From Flavobacterium pectinovorum (GTDB taxonomy: Bacteria > Bacteroidota > Bacteroidia > Flavobacteriales > Flavobacteriaceae): a stretch of 64,000 bases of DNA. The DNA is taken from positions 24,933 through 88,932 of the forward strand of contig NZ_RCZH01000024.1 in NCBI RefSeq assembly GCF_006438875.1, written 5' to 3'. Shown here in pieces: positions 37,104-46,537 of the stretch. A program made the translations under genes and the position numbers. A model generated the notes under the pieces. The model had not been told where the DNA came from. It saw nothing but the letters and a program-made list of their open reading frames with translations, and did no database searches. Each line of letters starts with the position of its first letter. Position 1 is the first letter of the stretch.

Positions 37104-38616
37104 GAATTTCAATTTTAGTTCTGCTATTTACTCTAAGGGTTAATAATCCGGCGAATATCATGGATACACCTCCAATAATTAGGGCGTAAATAGGTTCATT
37201 GTGAAAGAATTGTTTGATTACAAAACCTAATATCGTGGCGGCTACAATTTGTGGAATTACTACAAAAAAGTTAAAAACTCCCATATAATACCCCATTTTG
37301 GCCGCAGGTAAAGCACCTGATAACATGGCATAAGGCATCGATAAAATACTTGCCCACGCAATACCAACTCCCAACATTGGAAGAATTAGCATTTGTTTAT
37401 CACCAATAAAATAAATCGAAATTAAACCAACACCTCCAGCGCACAAGGCTAATAAATGTGTTGCTCTAACGCCTACTTTTTTTGCAATAATTGGTAATAA
37501 GAAAGCTACGGCAGCAGCGACTCCGTTATAAACAGTAAACAAAACCGAAACCCAGTCAGCAGCATCATTATAGACTTTAGAAGTTGTATCTGTTGTGCCA
37601 AAAATGTGTTGTGTAACGGCTTGCGTAGTATAAATCCACATAGAGAAAAGCGCAAACCAGGAGAAAAACTGAACCCAGGCCAGTTTTTTCATTGTGACCG
37701 GCATATTCAATAAATCAGTCATGATGATTGTAAAGCCATTATGAACTTTAGAACTTCTTAATTGTGAAGCTAACATAAATAAAACGCCCATGAAAATTAG
37801 ACCTACAAATAGAATGTAGAGTTCTTTGGCAAGGCTATTTTCGAAAATCAAAAAAGAAACTAAAGCGCCAATTACGGTCAATAATATCCCTATAGACAAT
37901 TGTCTCTTAATATTAGTTTTAGATTCTGATTCCGGATTTAGGATAAGATCTTCTTTGTCTTTTTTGCTTTGAGCTTCAAATGCATGAAGTTCTTCCGGAG
38001 TATATTCAGTAGTTTTAAATACAGTCCATAAAACAGAAAGAAGAAAAACGATTCCGCCAATATAAAACGACCATTTTACTGAATCAGGGATAATACCTTC
38101 CGGAGCTGTATTGCTTACGCCAAAAACATTTGTAAAAAGATAAGGTAAAACCGAGCCAACAACGGCGCCGGTTCCAATAAAGAAACTTTGCATGGCAAAA
38201 CCTAAAGTGCGTTGTTTTTCGGGTAAATTATCCCCAACAAAAGCACGAAAAGGTTCCATTGAAACATTTATCGACGCATCCATTATCCACAAAGTTCCTG
38301 CAGCAATCCATAACGTTGGAGAGTTTGGCATGATGAATAATGCAATTGAAGATAAAACGGCTCCAATTAAAAAATAGGGGCGACGTCTGCCTAAACGAGT
38401 CCAGGTTCTATCGCTAAAATAACCAATTACGGGTTGAATTATTAATCCTGAAACGGGAGCAGCAATCCATAAAATTGGAATTTCGTCAATTTTAGCGCCC
38501 AGTGTTTCAAAAATTCTTGAAGTATTTGCGTTTTGCAGTGCAAAACCAAACTGTATTCCCAAGAAACCGAAACTCATGTTCCAAATTTCCCAGAAACTTA
38601 ATTTACGCTTTTCCAT
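37096..38616 (-). CDS. SLC45/GPH-type maltose transporter (MFS)
   Basis: A 506-residue transporter with 12 helices and a central charged loop (about 210-240). 'WEIWNMSFGFLGIQFGFALQN' at the start and 'PVIGYFSDRTWTRLGRRRPYFLIG' after helix 2 are marks of the SLC45/sucrose-maltose branch near the GPH family. It should bring maltose or small malto-oligosaccharides across the inner membrane by proton symport, feeding the GH65 phosphorylase encoded two genes on. It starts the minus-strand cluster MFS-pgmB-GH65-GH97. No full promoter match was found in the 180-base gap upstream, only a hairpin 'gataagcgctttgcttatc'. Confidence 0.88.
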   Translation of the reverse strand: MEKRKLSFWEIWNMSFGFLGIQFGFALQNANTSRIFETLGAKIDEIPILWIAAPVSGLIIQPVIGYFSDRTWTRLGRRRPYFLIGAVLSSIALFIMPNSPTLWIAAGTLWIMDASINVSMEPFRAFVGDNLPEKQRTLGFAMQSFFIGTGAVVGSVLPYLFTNVFGVSNTAPEGIIPDSVKWSFYIGGIVFLLSVLWTVFKTTEYTPEELHAFEAQSKKDKEDLILNPESESKTNIKRQLSIGILLTVIGALVSFLIFENSLAKELYILFVGLIFMGVLFMLASQLRSSKVHNGFTIIMTDLLNMPVTMKKLAWVQFFSWFALFSMWIYTTQAVTQHIFGTTDTTSKVYNDAADWVSVLFTVYNGVAAAVAFLLPIIAKKVGVRATHLLALCAGGVGLISIYFIGDKQMLILPMLGVGIAWASILSMPYAMLSGALPAAKMGYYMGVFNFFVVIPQIVAATILGFVIKQFFHNEPIYALIIGGVSMIFAGLLTLRVNSRTKIEIHE

Positions 38617-38748
38617 TATCGTAATTAAATAATTAATTAGACGATAAGCGCTTTGCTTATCAAAACTTACTTATGGTTCGAAGTAAAAGTAAAAGCTTTG
38701 AGCAGGCGTAAAAGTATTAATTATTTTTTTAATTCAAATCATAAAAAA

Positions 38749-38769
38749 ACCATAAATAACATTTATGGT
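38749..38769. terminator. Terminator of the lacI-type gene
   Basis: A perfect nine-bp stem ('accataaat' against 'atttatggt') with a three-base loop and an A-run on its left, which is a U-tract on the minus strand after the regulator. Confidence 0.7.
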
Positions 38770-38795
38770 CTTAGAATGTATTGATTTTAAGAATT

Positions 38796-39827
38796 TTAGT
38801 CAGTAGATTCTCGTTGTATTAAATGCGTTTCGATAACTTCTGTAGTGTAATTTTCGTTTTCTTCATCGTCATCGACATGCTCCGCTTCGAGTCTTTCGAT
38901 CAGCATTTTGGCTGCTTTATTTCCCATTTTTTCACCACTCTGGCTTACTGTTGTAATACTTGGCGTGGAATATTTAGAGATAATTCCGTCCGTAAAAGCG
39001 ATTACGGCAAGATCTTCGGGAACTTTAAGTCCCATTTTGCTTGCTGTTTTGATAATTGTTACGGCAAAAAGCTCATTTACAGCAAAAACAGCATCAAAAG
39101 CTCTGTCGTGTAAAAGTTGACTGATGGTAATTTCGCAAGTATCTACGTCTTCAATTTTAATGATTAAATCTTCATTGAATGGTAATCCGTTATCTAAAAG
39201 CGCTTTTTCGTAACCGTCAGTTCTTAATTTTCCAACACTTACATAGTCAACGGTTGTTACCAGAGCGATCTTTTTTCGGCCATTATCAATCAGGCTTTGA
39301 ACGGCTTCGTAGGCGGCAGCTTTATCATCAATGATTACTTTGTCACATAAAATATCATTAGTCACACGGTCGAACATTACAACTGGCATTCCTTGATTTA
39401 TGACCTCGGTAATATGATGAAAATCGCCTTTGTACTGGGTTTCTTTAGAAAGAGACATGATAAAGCCATCGATACTTCCGTTGGCTAGCATTTCCATATT
39501 TAAGACTTCTTTATCGAATGAATCATCAGATAAACAAATGACAACGCTATAGCCATTTTCATTAGCAACCTGCTCGATTCCGTTGATGACTGTAGAGAAA
39601 AAATAATGTACAATTTCCGGAATGATAATACCAATACTTTTGGTTTTCCGATTTTTTAGACTAAGGGCGATATTGTTGGGCTTATAGTTGTAAAACTTTG
39701 CAAAAGCTTGCACTTTTAAACGTGTTTCTTCTCCTATTTCCAGACTGTTTCTAAGTGACTTTGAGACAGTTGAAATAGATACGTCAAGTTCTTTTGCAAT
39801 CTGTTTCAGGGTTATTTTGCGTTTCAT
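38796..39827 (-). CDS. LacI-family regulator of the maltose/starch locus
   Basis: A 343-residue LacI-type protein. The N-terminal helix-turn-helix is 'TLKQIAKELDVSISTVSKSL' and the hinge 'YKPNNIALSLKNRKTKSIGII' follows. The sensor domain (about 60-330) has 'VIAFTDGIISKYSTPSITTV', a LacI signature. It is placed between the leftward maltose genes and the rightward susCDE genes, which makes it the likely MalR-like regulator of both. A candidate operator (ACG-N4-CGT) lies at 39937-39946 and again ahead of the amylase at 55801-55810. Whether it activates or represses cannot be told, although the site position upstream of the -33 region fits activation. Confidence 0.87.
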   Translation of the reverse strand: MKRKITLKQIAKELDVSISTVSKSLRNSLEIGEETRLKVQAFAKFYNYKPNNIALSLKNRKTKSIGIIIPEIVHYFFSTVINGIEQVANENGYSVVICLSDDSFDKEVLNMEMLANGSIDGFIMSLSKETQYKGDFHHITEVINQGMPVVMFDRVTNDILCDKVIIDDKAAAYEAVQSLIDNGRKKIALVTTVDYVSVGKLRTDGYEKALLDNGLPFNEDLIIKIEDVDTCEITISQLLHDRAFDAVFAVNELFAVTIIKTASKMGLKVPEDLAVIAFTDGIISKYSTPSITTVSQSGEKMGNKAAKMLIERLEAEHVDDDEENENYTTEVIETHLIQRESTD

Positions 39828-39925
39828 AATGGTTATTTGAAAAAAATCTAATTGTTAATAAAGGTATCTTATATTTTTATAATTGACAATTTTTGACTTA
39901 AAAGATTACAAAAAATAGAAAGTTT

Positions 39926-39946
39926 TCAACACTACCACGTTTTCGT
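39926..39946 (+). promoter_or_regulatory. Candidate operator upstream of susC
   Basis: The block 'aacactaccacgttttcgt' (39928-39946) contains the palindrome ACG-N4-CGT at 39937-39946. It is repeated, with two changes in 19 bases, ahead of the amylase at 55792-55810. In both cases the ACG lies exactly 54 bases before the -7 box. Confidence 0.6.
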
Positions 39947-39969
39947 AAACCAATAAGAATTGTCAAATG

Positions 39970-39998
39970 TTGGTCGTGTTAATAAATTCCTAATTTTG
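39970..39998 (+). promoter_or_regulatory. Promoter of the susCDE operon
   Basis: TTG (39970-39972), 18 bases, TAATTTTG (39991-39998); full match to the Bacteroidota consensus. The leader to susC is about 60 bases. Confidence 0.65.
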
Positions 39999-40063
39999 AA
40001 ATTCGAAGTAAAATTAAAAACTTAACTAACAATCAAAAACTCAAACTAATTTAAACAAAAAGT

Positions 40064-43036
40064 ATGAAAACAATTTACAAAAAGTTGTTATTTTTATTCC
40101 TGTTGTTGCCGTTTAGTGTACTCGCTCAAAGTACCTTAAGCGGAACTGTTGTCGAAAAGTCAGGACAACCAATTCCAGGAGTAAATATAAGTGTACAAGG
40201 CGCGCCAGGTGGTGCTTCTACAGATTTCGATGGTAAGTTTCAGTTATCTAATGTTAAAAAAGGAGACAAAGTTGTCGTTTCTTTTATTGGATACAAAACG
40301 TACTCTCTGATTTATGATGGACAAAAAGCTATAAATGTGGTCTTGCAGGAAGATTCGAACGAACTTAAAGAAGTTGTGGTTCAGGTAGGTTACGGTTCTA
40401 CAAAAAAGAAGGATGTAACGGGTGCAGTATCTAAAGTTTCTGCAGAGAACCTGAATCAGGGAACTTTGGTAGATCCTATTCAGGGACTACAAGGTAAAGC
40501 TGCGGGTGTTTCGATCACAAAACAAGGGGGTGACCCAAACAAAGGTTTTGATGTTCGTATTCGTGGTGCTGCAGGTTTTGCTGCGGGAGGTGCTCCTTTA
40601 TACGTAGTTGACGGAATTCGTGGTGTTGACCCTACAACGATTTCTCCAGACGATATTGTTTCTTATGACATTCTTAAAGATGCGGCTTCAACTGCAATTT
40701 ATGGTGCCGATGGAGCAAATGGTGTTGTATTTATTACCACTAAAAAAGGAAAATCAGGAAAAACTACAATCGAATTTAACTCTTCGATCGCCACAGATCA
40801 GGTTGCTAAAGAACAAAATCTAATATCTGCAGACCGATATAGAGAATATATTGCAGCGCATCCAAGTATCGATTTTACAGATAATGGAGGAAATGTGGAT
40901 TGGCAGGATCAAATTTTCAGAACCGGTTTTACTAAAGTAAATAGTTTAGCTGTTTCCGGAGGAAGTGATACTGGAAATTATAGAGGATCTATCTCTAACA
41001 GTGATTTTGAAGGTGTTATTAGAAACTCCGGAAAAAAGAGAACTGTTGGTAGATTAAACTTGACTCAAAAAGCATTTGATAATAAAATGACAATTGACAT
41101 GGGAATTTCTGCTACTATTGAGCATAATGACTATGTAAATTATGGAACTGACGGAAAAGATCAGGTAATTTACCAGGCTTTTCAAAGGCTCCCAACAGAT
41201 CCTGTTTACAGACCTGATGGAGCTTTATTTGAAGCGCCAGGGACTAATAACTACTACAATCCAATGCAGTCAGTTAACAATATTCAAAATAATAGAGATG
41301 CTAAATTTCTTTCAGGTAACTTAGGTATATCTTATGAACTTGCAAAAGGATTAACAGGTAAAATTTCTACCAGTTATTTAAGAAATGATAGTGAAAGTAC
41401 GTATTTCGAGCCTACTTATAACTATGTTTTTACTGGAACTACTGAAACTCCAATTTACTTAGGATACGGAAAAAGATCTTATGCAAACTGGGAGCAAGGT
41501 TTGGTTGAAGCTACTTTAACATACAAAACAACATTTGCTGAATCTCACAATGTTACCTTATTAGGAGGTTACTCTTACAGAACGACTAAAAGTGACGGTT
41601 TTGCTATGGAAGCAAACAATTCTACTTCTAATACTTTGGGATCAAATAACTTCCAGAATTTTGAGACAATCGTTTTAGGGAATTTAACATCATACAAAAA
41701 CGAACGTAAAGATATTGGTATGTTCGCAAGAGCTACTTACGATTTTATGTCAAAATATTACGTAACCGGAATGGTTCGTAGAGATGGTTCTTCAATTTTT
41801 GGAGACAATAATCAATGGGGTTATTTCCCATCTGTGCAAGTTGCATGGAATATGGCTAATGAGAATTTTATTAAAGACAATGTAAGTGCATTGAATTTAT
41901 TAAAATTCAGAGGAAGCTGGGGTATTTCCGGAAACAGTAATTTACCGGTTGATGCAAAAGATTTAGCTGTTAGACCTTCTATTCAAGGTGGATTAGTTGC
42001 TTATGGTTACAGTCATAATGCTAATCCTGATTTAAAATGGGATAAAAACACAGAAACTAACTTTGGAGTTGATTTTGGTTTGTTCAATAACAGAGTAACT
42101 GGATCTGTTGAGCTTTACAGCAAAAAAATCACAGATATGTTGATTGCAAATACTAACGTACCAACAGAAACAAATTTCTCAAACACTACATTTATTAATG
42201 GTGGAGAAATGAAAAATAGAGGTCTCGAAGCAACTTTAAATGTTAAAGTAATTGAGAACAATAATTTTAGCTGGAATACTACTGTAGTATATACACAAAA
42301 CAGACAAGATGTTGTTGCTTTAGGAAACGATCGTTATAACTATTCTTTCATTAACACAGGATATATTTCAGGACCTGGTTTGGTTGGAGTTCCAACTCAA
42401 AGAATGCAGGCAGGATATAAATTGGGTACTTTTTATGGCTATGAATATGCGGGAGTATCAAATGGTAAATGGTTAATAAAGGGAAATGATAATCAACTTC
42501 ACTATTTAGAAGATGTAGCTAACTCTGATGATCAGAAAAAAGTAATTGGTAATGCTTTACCGGATTTTGAAATGGGATGGAGCAATTATTTTAAATACAA
42601 AAACTGGGATTTGAGTATGTCATTTAGAGCTGTTGTTGGTAATGATGTTTACAATGCGACAAACCAGGTTTTTGGTAACCCTGACCAGGTTGGAACAAGG
42701 AGCGTAAATAATGAGGCTTTAATTCTAAACGATGCCGGTATTCAAGGAGCTTATAGCGCATTGTCTTATTATATCGAAGATGCTAGTTTCATAAAGTTAG
42801 ACAACATTAACTTAGGATATACTTTTGTAAATCCAACGTTTGCTAAAGCAATTTCAAAACTTCGTTTTTATGCTTCTATGAACAATGTATTTACATTGAC
42901 AAATTATGGTGGTGCAGATCCTGAGGTTAATTTTTCTGGAGGAAAAGACAATAAAGAAATCTTTTTTGGTATAGATAATTACAACAACTATCCTAAAACA
43001 AGAACTTTAACATTTGGTTTGAATCTTTCATTTTAA
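40064..43036 (+). CDS. susC: SusC-like TonB-dependent transporter for malto-oligosaccharides
   Basis: A 990-residue SusC protein with signal peptide (1-22, ending 'SVLAQ'). In order: a regulatory-like domain ('GTVVEKSGQPIPGVNISVQG'), a TonB-box zone ('LKEVVVQVGYGSTKKKDVTGAV'), the plug ('VDGIRGVDPTTISPDDIVSYD', 'IYGADGANGVVFITTKKG'), and a 22-strand-size barrel ending in 'LTFGLNLSF'. It imports malto-oligosaccharides through the outer membrane with SusD. The starch role is inferred from the GH13, GH97 and GH65 genes around it. It is the first gene of susC-susD-susE. Confidence 0.93.
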   Translation: MKTIYKKLLFLFLLLPFSVLAQSTLSGTVVEKSGQPIPGVNISVQGAPGGASTDFDGKFQLSNVKKGDKVVVSFIGYKTYSLIYDGQKAINVVLQEDSNELKEVVVQVGYGSTKKKDVTGAVSKVSAENLNQGTLVDPIQGLQGKAAGVSITKQGGDPNKGFDVRIRGAAGFAAGGAPLYVVDGIRGVDPTTISPDDIVSYDILKDAASTAIYGADGANGVVFITTKKGKSGKTTIEFNSSIATDQVAKEQNLISADRYREYIAAHPSIDFTDNGGNVDWQDQIFRTGFTKVNSLAVSGGSDTGNYRGSISNSDFEGVIRNSGKKRTVGRLNLTQKAFDNKMTIDMGISATIEHNDYVNYGTDGKDQVIYQAFQRLPTDPVYRPDGALFEAPGTNNYYNPMQSVNNIQNNRDAKFLSGNLGISYELAKGLTGKISTSYLRNDSESTYFEPTYNYVFTGTTETPIYLGYGKRSYANWEQGLVEATLTYKTTFAESHNVTLLGGYSYRTTKSDGFAMEANNSTSNTLGSNNFQNFETIVLGNLTSYKNERKDIGMFARATYDFMSKYYVTGMVRRDGSSIFGDNNQWGYFPSVQVAWNMANENFIKDNVSALNLLKFRGSWGISGNSNLPVDAKDLAVRPSIQGGLVAYGYSHNANPDLKWDKNTETNFGVDFGLFNNRVTGSVELYSKKITDMLIANTNVPTETNFSNTTFINGGEMKNRGLEATLNVKVIENNNFSWNTTVVYTQNRQDVVALGNDRYNYSFINTGYISGPGLVGVPTQRMQAGYKLGTFYGYEYAGVSNGKWLIKGNDNQLHYLEDVANSDDQKKVIGNALPDFEMGWSNYFKYKNWDLSMSFRAVVGNDVYNATNQVFGNPDQVGTRSVNNEALILNDAGIQGAYSALSYYIEDASFIKLDNINLGYTFVNPTFAKAISKLRFYASMNNVFTLTNYGGADPEVNFSGGKDNKEIFFGIDNYNNYPKTRTLTFGLNLSF

Positions 43037-43046
43037 TACAAAAATC

Positions 43047-44564
43047 ATGAAACTAAAAAATAAAATAGCAGTATTCGGTTTAAGCTTCTTAGCTTTTTCT
43101 TGTACTGATCTGGATACAACAAATAGTGAGTATTTGACAGGAGATCAATATCCTGAAACAACAGAACAAGCTTTAAATCTTGCCACTCCGGTTTTTGCTA
43201 AGACACAAGGAATGCTTGATGGCGGCGGATGGTGGTTTGCTCAGGAGTTAAGTTCTGATGAAGCAGTTTGCCCTACAAGAGGAGCAGACTGGGATGATGG
43301 TGGTAAATGGAGAGCTTTATCAAAACATACTTGGGGACCTCAAACAGAGGCAATAATAAATCTATACAATATGATTTATTCTGCAGTACCACAAGCTAAT
43401 TACGCTATCGAAACATTGACACCTGCTGCGGCAACAAATCCAAGGGTAGCGAAAGTTTTAGCTCAGGTAAAAGTTTCAAGAGCGTATTACTACTACTTAG
43501 CCATTGATAGTTTTGGAGATGTTGCTTTTCCAAGAACTTTTACAGGTGCTGACGAGTTTCCTAAAAAGACTCCAAGAGCAGAAGTTTTTGCAGCTATTGT
43601 TAAAGATGTAGAAGATAATGTAGCATTATTACCAAAACAAGGTGATGATGGTGTTGTAAGAAGCGATATCACGCAAGGTATGGCATATACCCTTTTGGCT
43701 AAATTATACTTGAATGCAAAAGTATATACAGGTACAGCAATGTGGGAAAAAGCAATTGGAGCTTGTGATAAAGTATTGGCATTAGGATATTCATTAGAAT
43801 CTAATCCTTTAGCGCCATTTGCAACGCAAAATGAAAATTCTAAAGAGAATATTTATACAATTCCTTTTGATCAGGATACTTATAAAGGATTTAATCTTCA
43901 TATGCGTACTTTGATCGATTTATCACAACAAACTTTTAATATGAGTACAGCTCCATGGAACGGATTTGCAACTCTTGAAGCACATTACAACTCATTCCCG
44001 GCTGGTGACAAAAGATTGGCAGGAATTCTTGTAGGTCAACAAAAAACAAAAGGTGGAGATAATATTCTGGATCCTAAATCCGGAAATGCAAACTTGGTTT
44101 TTACAGCTAATATTCCAAATCTTCAAATGTCATTAGGTACTAATACGCAACAGCAAATTAGAATGGCAGGAGCAAGACCGGTAAAATGGGAAATTGCTGC
44201 AGGAGCAAAAGAAAATTTAAGTAATGATTTTCCTCTTTTCCGATTGGCAGATGTTAAGTTAATGAAAGCAGAAGCTTTAGTTTGGTTAAATGGTGCAGGT
44301 GCAGGGGATGCTTTGGTTAATGAAATCAAAGGAAGAGCTGGAATTACCCAAACAAGCGGATATACATTGAATGATATTTTAGCAGAAAGAGGTCGAGAAA
44401 TGATGTGGGAAGGACACCGTCGTCAGGATTTGATCCGTAACGGTAAATATGAAAATACCTGGTGGGAGAAAACAGATACTGATCCTAACCATAGATTGTT
44501 TCCAATTCCGGAAAATGCCATTAATGCAAACAAAAATTTATTGCCACAAAACCCAGGATATTAA
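43047..44564 (+). CDS. susD: SusD-like starch-binding lipoprotein
   Basis: A 505-residue SusD family protein: 'GLSFLAFSCTDLD' gives the lipobox (Cys about 19). 'AQVKVSRAYYYYLAIDSFGDVAFP', 'LFRLADVKLMKAEALVWL' and 'ILAERGREMMWEGHRRQDLIRNG' are typical SusD segments. It forms the lid of the SusC porin and binds glucan at the surface. It starts 10 bases after susC and stays in one operon with susE. Confidence 0.93.
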   Translation: MKLKNKIAVFGLSFLAFSCTDLDTTNSEYLTGDQYPETTEQALNLATPVFAKTQGMLDGGGWWFAQELSSDEAVCPTRGADWDDGGKWRALSKHTWGPQTEAIINLYNMIYSAVPQANYAIETLTPAAATNPRVAKVLAQVKVSRAYYYYLAIDSFGDVAFPRTFTGADEFPKKTPRAEVFAAIVKDVEDNVALLPKQGDDGVVRSDITQGMAYTLLAKLYLNAKVYTGTAMWEKAIGACDKVLALGYSLESNPLAPFATQNENSKENIYTIPFDQDTYKGFNLHMRTLIDLSQQTFNMSTAPWNGFATLEAHYNSFPAGDKRLAGILVGQQKTKGGDNILDPKSGNANLVFTANIPNLQMSLGTNTQQQIRMAGARPVKWEIAAGAKENLSNDFPLFRLADVKLMKAEALVWLNGAGAGDALVNEIKGRAGITQTSGYTLNDILAERGREMMWEGHRRQDLIRNGKYENTWWEKTDTDPNHRLFPIPENAINANKNLLPQNPGY

Positions 44565-44585
44565 TAATTAAAAATATAAAATCAA

Positions 44586-45785
44586 ATGAAAAAATTAACC
44601 TTTTTATTATTAGGACTTATAGCGTTTGCTTTCACTTCATGTAGTGATGACGATCCAAGTATCAATGTGTACCCAGGAGAAAAAATAATAACTGTACCAG
44701 TTTTAGACGCTTTGCCAGCACCAGCTGAATATATTTCTCAAGAAGATGTGAATGAAGATGTTGCGGCAGGCACTTTTAAATGGACTGCAGCAGCGTTAGA
44801 ATATCAAGGACCAGTTAGCTATTACATTCAGATTGCTCCTGCGGGAAGCGATTTTTCTAGTGCGGTAGATGTATTTTCAGCAAGTGTATCAACAACTACA
44901 AAAGATTTTACTTTTGGAGATTTAAATTTAGCTGTTAACAGATTAAGTCTTGCTTTGGTTTCTAATGGGAAAGCTAAAGTTAAGTTTGGAACTTTAGCTG
45001 AATTTGATGTACGTGTTAAAGCAATCGCTGAAAAATCTCAAGTAATAGGATATTCATTAACACAATTAATGAAAATCAATGCATATGAAAAAATCATTTT
45101 TAATACTCCTGAATTGTTTTTAGTTGGTGCGCCACAAGCTTATTATGGTCAATCTGGTTGGGATGAGAAAAATGGTATTTCAATGAAATATATTGGTAAT
45201 CCTAAAACTAATACAAAAGTTTTTGAAGCTTATGTAAAAGTTGCTGTTGGTGACGGGTTCAAATTCACTGGTGACGGAAAAACATGGGCTAATGGTAACT
45301 ATGGTACCGATGGAGATGTTGCTGCTATTTCAGGAGGACAAGAGTTTACTTTGATCAATGATGGTGATAACAGTAAATCTAGTAAGGATCTTAAAATAGC
45401 TGAGGCTGACGGTGCAGGATTATATTATGTACGTGTTGACATGGATGCAATGAAAGTTAAAGTTATAAAAATGAAATGGGGTGTTATTGGTGCTGCTACT
45501 GCTGGTGGATGGAATGATGAAACTGCAATGGGGTATGATTTTGCAACAAATACATATGCATATGCAGGAAGTGATATTACTGCCGGAGAAATGAAATTCA
45601 GATCTAAAAATACCGGTAACTTCATTAATGGAGTAGCTGGAGCAGGTGGTGAATGGACATTCAATGTAGGTGATTTACTTTTTGTTGGTGATGGTGGTAC
45701 AGGGAAAAACTTTGTAATTACTGCTGGAGCTAAACCAAAATTAGTTGTCAATTTTGATGGAACTGCTGTTGTTACAGGATTGTAA
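44586..45785 (+). CDS. susE: SusE/SusF-like outer-membrane starch-binding lipoprotein
   Basis: A 399-residue lipoprotein: 'LIAFAFTSCSDDDPS' gives the lipobox (Cys about 19). An N-terminal Ig-like SusE domain ('FKWTAAALEYQGPVSYYIQIAP') is followed by two starch-binding-like modules starting near 'LFLVGAPQAYYGQSGWDE' and 'WGVIGAATAGGWNDETAMGYD', both with the Trp-rich entry of CBM58-like domains. It would hold starch at the cell surface. It ends susCDE; two hairpin terminators follow. In related loci the surface amylase comes next, but here a toxin island intervenes. Confidence 0.85.
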   Translation: MKKLTFLLLGLIAFAFTSCSDDDPSINVYPGEKIITVPVLDALPAPAEYISQEDVNEDVAAGTFKWTAAALEYQGPVSYYIQIAPAGSDFSSAVDVFSASVSTTTKDFTFGDLNLAVNRLSLALVSNGKAKVKFGTLAEFDVRVKAIAEKSQVIGYSLTQLMKINAYEKIIFNTPELFLVGAPQAYYGQSGWDEKNGISMKYIGNPKTNTKVFEAYVKVAVGDGFKFTGDGKTWANGNYGTDGDVAAISGGQEFTLINDGDNSKSSKDLKIAEADGAGLYYVRVDMDAMKVKVIKMKWGVIGAATAGGWNDETAMGYDFATNTYAYAGSDITAGEMKFRSKNTGNFINGVAGAGGEWTFNVGDLLFVGDGGTGKNFVITAGAKPKLVVNFDGTAVVTGL

Positions 45786-45826
45786 TAAATAAAGTCAAAT
45801 ATTGACAGAGGCTGTCGAAAGATTAG

Positions 45827-45858
45827 AGTGGTCGGAAGAAATTCCGGCCACTTTTGTT
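45827..45858. terminator. Terminator 1 after susE
   Basis: An 11-bp stem with one G-U pair (45827-45837 against 45842-45852) followed by TTTTG, 42 bases after the susE stop. Confidence 0.8.
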
Positions 45859-45874
45859 TTAAAGACTTATTTAA

Positions 45875-45920
45875 GGAAGAAGCCGTATCAAATTTTGTTT
45901 TGAGACGGCTTCTTCTTTTA
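45875..45920. terminator. Terminator 2 after susE
   Basis: A 10-bp stem 'aagaagccgt' (45877-45886) against 45905-45914 with a loop that can itself pair, then a T-run. From here to 46080 lies G-rich repeat-like sequence ('cgaaggcgggagacttcgttagt') with no gene. Confidence 0.7.
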
Positions 45921-46080
45921 TTTTTTATCGTTTTTCTTTGCGGGTTCGAAGGCGGGAGACTTCGTTAGTAATCATGAATACTTCGTAAAGCGGGGCAGAT
46001 TTGCTTTTCATTATAAGACATAAAAAATTCGCATCACTGCAAGTTTTTCTGTTTTTTATACTTTGTCGATACTCTTTGCG

Positions 46081-46112
46081 CCACACGAAAGGATTCGTGC
46101 GGGAGCGGGGAA
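46081..46112 (+). repeat. Hairpin repeat R1 of the toxin island
   Basis: 'ccacacgaaaggattcgtgc' followed by 'gggagcggggaa'. The core CACGAA-AGGA-TTCGTG is a hairpin. R2 (47396-47427, inverted) and R3 (47517-47543) are near-identical. R1 marks the left border of the island. Confidence 0.8.
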
Positions 46113-46129
46113 CTTATATAGCTATCTAG

Positions 46130-46531
46130 CTACATACCTCTTATTAATCCTCTAAAATTTTCAGCTTTTTTAATCTTTTCTATCCACTTAAATTTATATT
46201 CATTTACTTCAAGATTATTTATTTTATTTAACATAAAATCTTTCAAATCATCTAAATCACTTGTTTCTTCTAATAACTCAAATATCATTTCCTGTTTAGA
46301 TTTTACAAAAAAAATAATCCAGCTTATCTCTCTATTTTGAAGTTTAATGATCTTAAAAATATTCCCTTTACTATCTATAACCTTATGATTTAATCTTAAC
46401 TCTTCAAATAGTTCATAAGATTTATTATGAAAATAGATATCATAGAATATTATTTCACTTATATTTTCTATATTCCATTCATTTATCGAAATATCTAAAA
46501 CTGGAAAACTGATTTTATTAATATTCTTCAT
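46130..46531 (-). CDS. Unknown soluble protein in the toxin island, possible orphan immunity
   Basis: A 133-residue protein, rich in Asn, Ile, Lys and Glu, with no signal or membrane segment. I do not recognise a family. The pattern of mixed beta strands and one long helical part ('EMIFELLEETSDLDDLKDFML') is like many small immunity proteins of polymorphic toxin loci. It starts six bases after the small membrane protein at 46538, so they form an operon. Its AT content is higher than that of the susE gene nearby. A role as immunity is inferred only from its place downstream of the RHS gene. Confidence 0.5.
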   Translation of the reverse strand: MKNINKISFPVLDISINEWNIENISEIIFYDIYFHNKSYELFEELRLNHKVIDSKGNIFKIIKLQNREISWIIFFVKSKQEMIFELLEETSDLDDLKDFMLNKINNLEVNEYKFKWIEKIKKAENFRGLIRGM

Positions 46532-46537
46532 AATTTT

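Noticed and set aside
45425..45751. Minus-strand frame of 108 codons
   Set aside because: Antisense to the SusE starch-binding module; Pro/Ser-rich composition comes from the Gly codons of the real gene.
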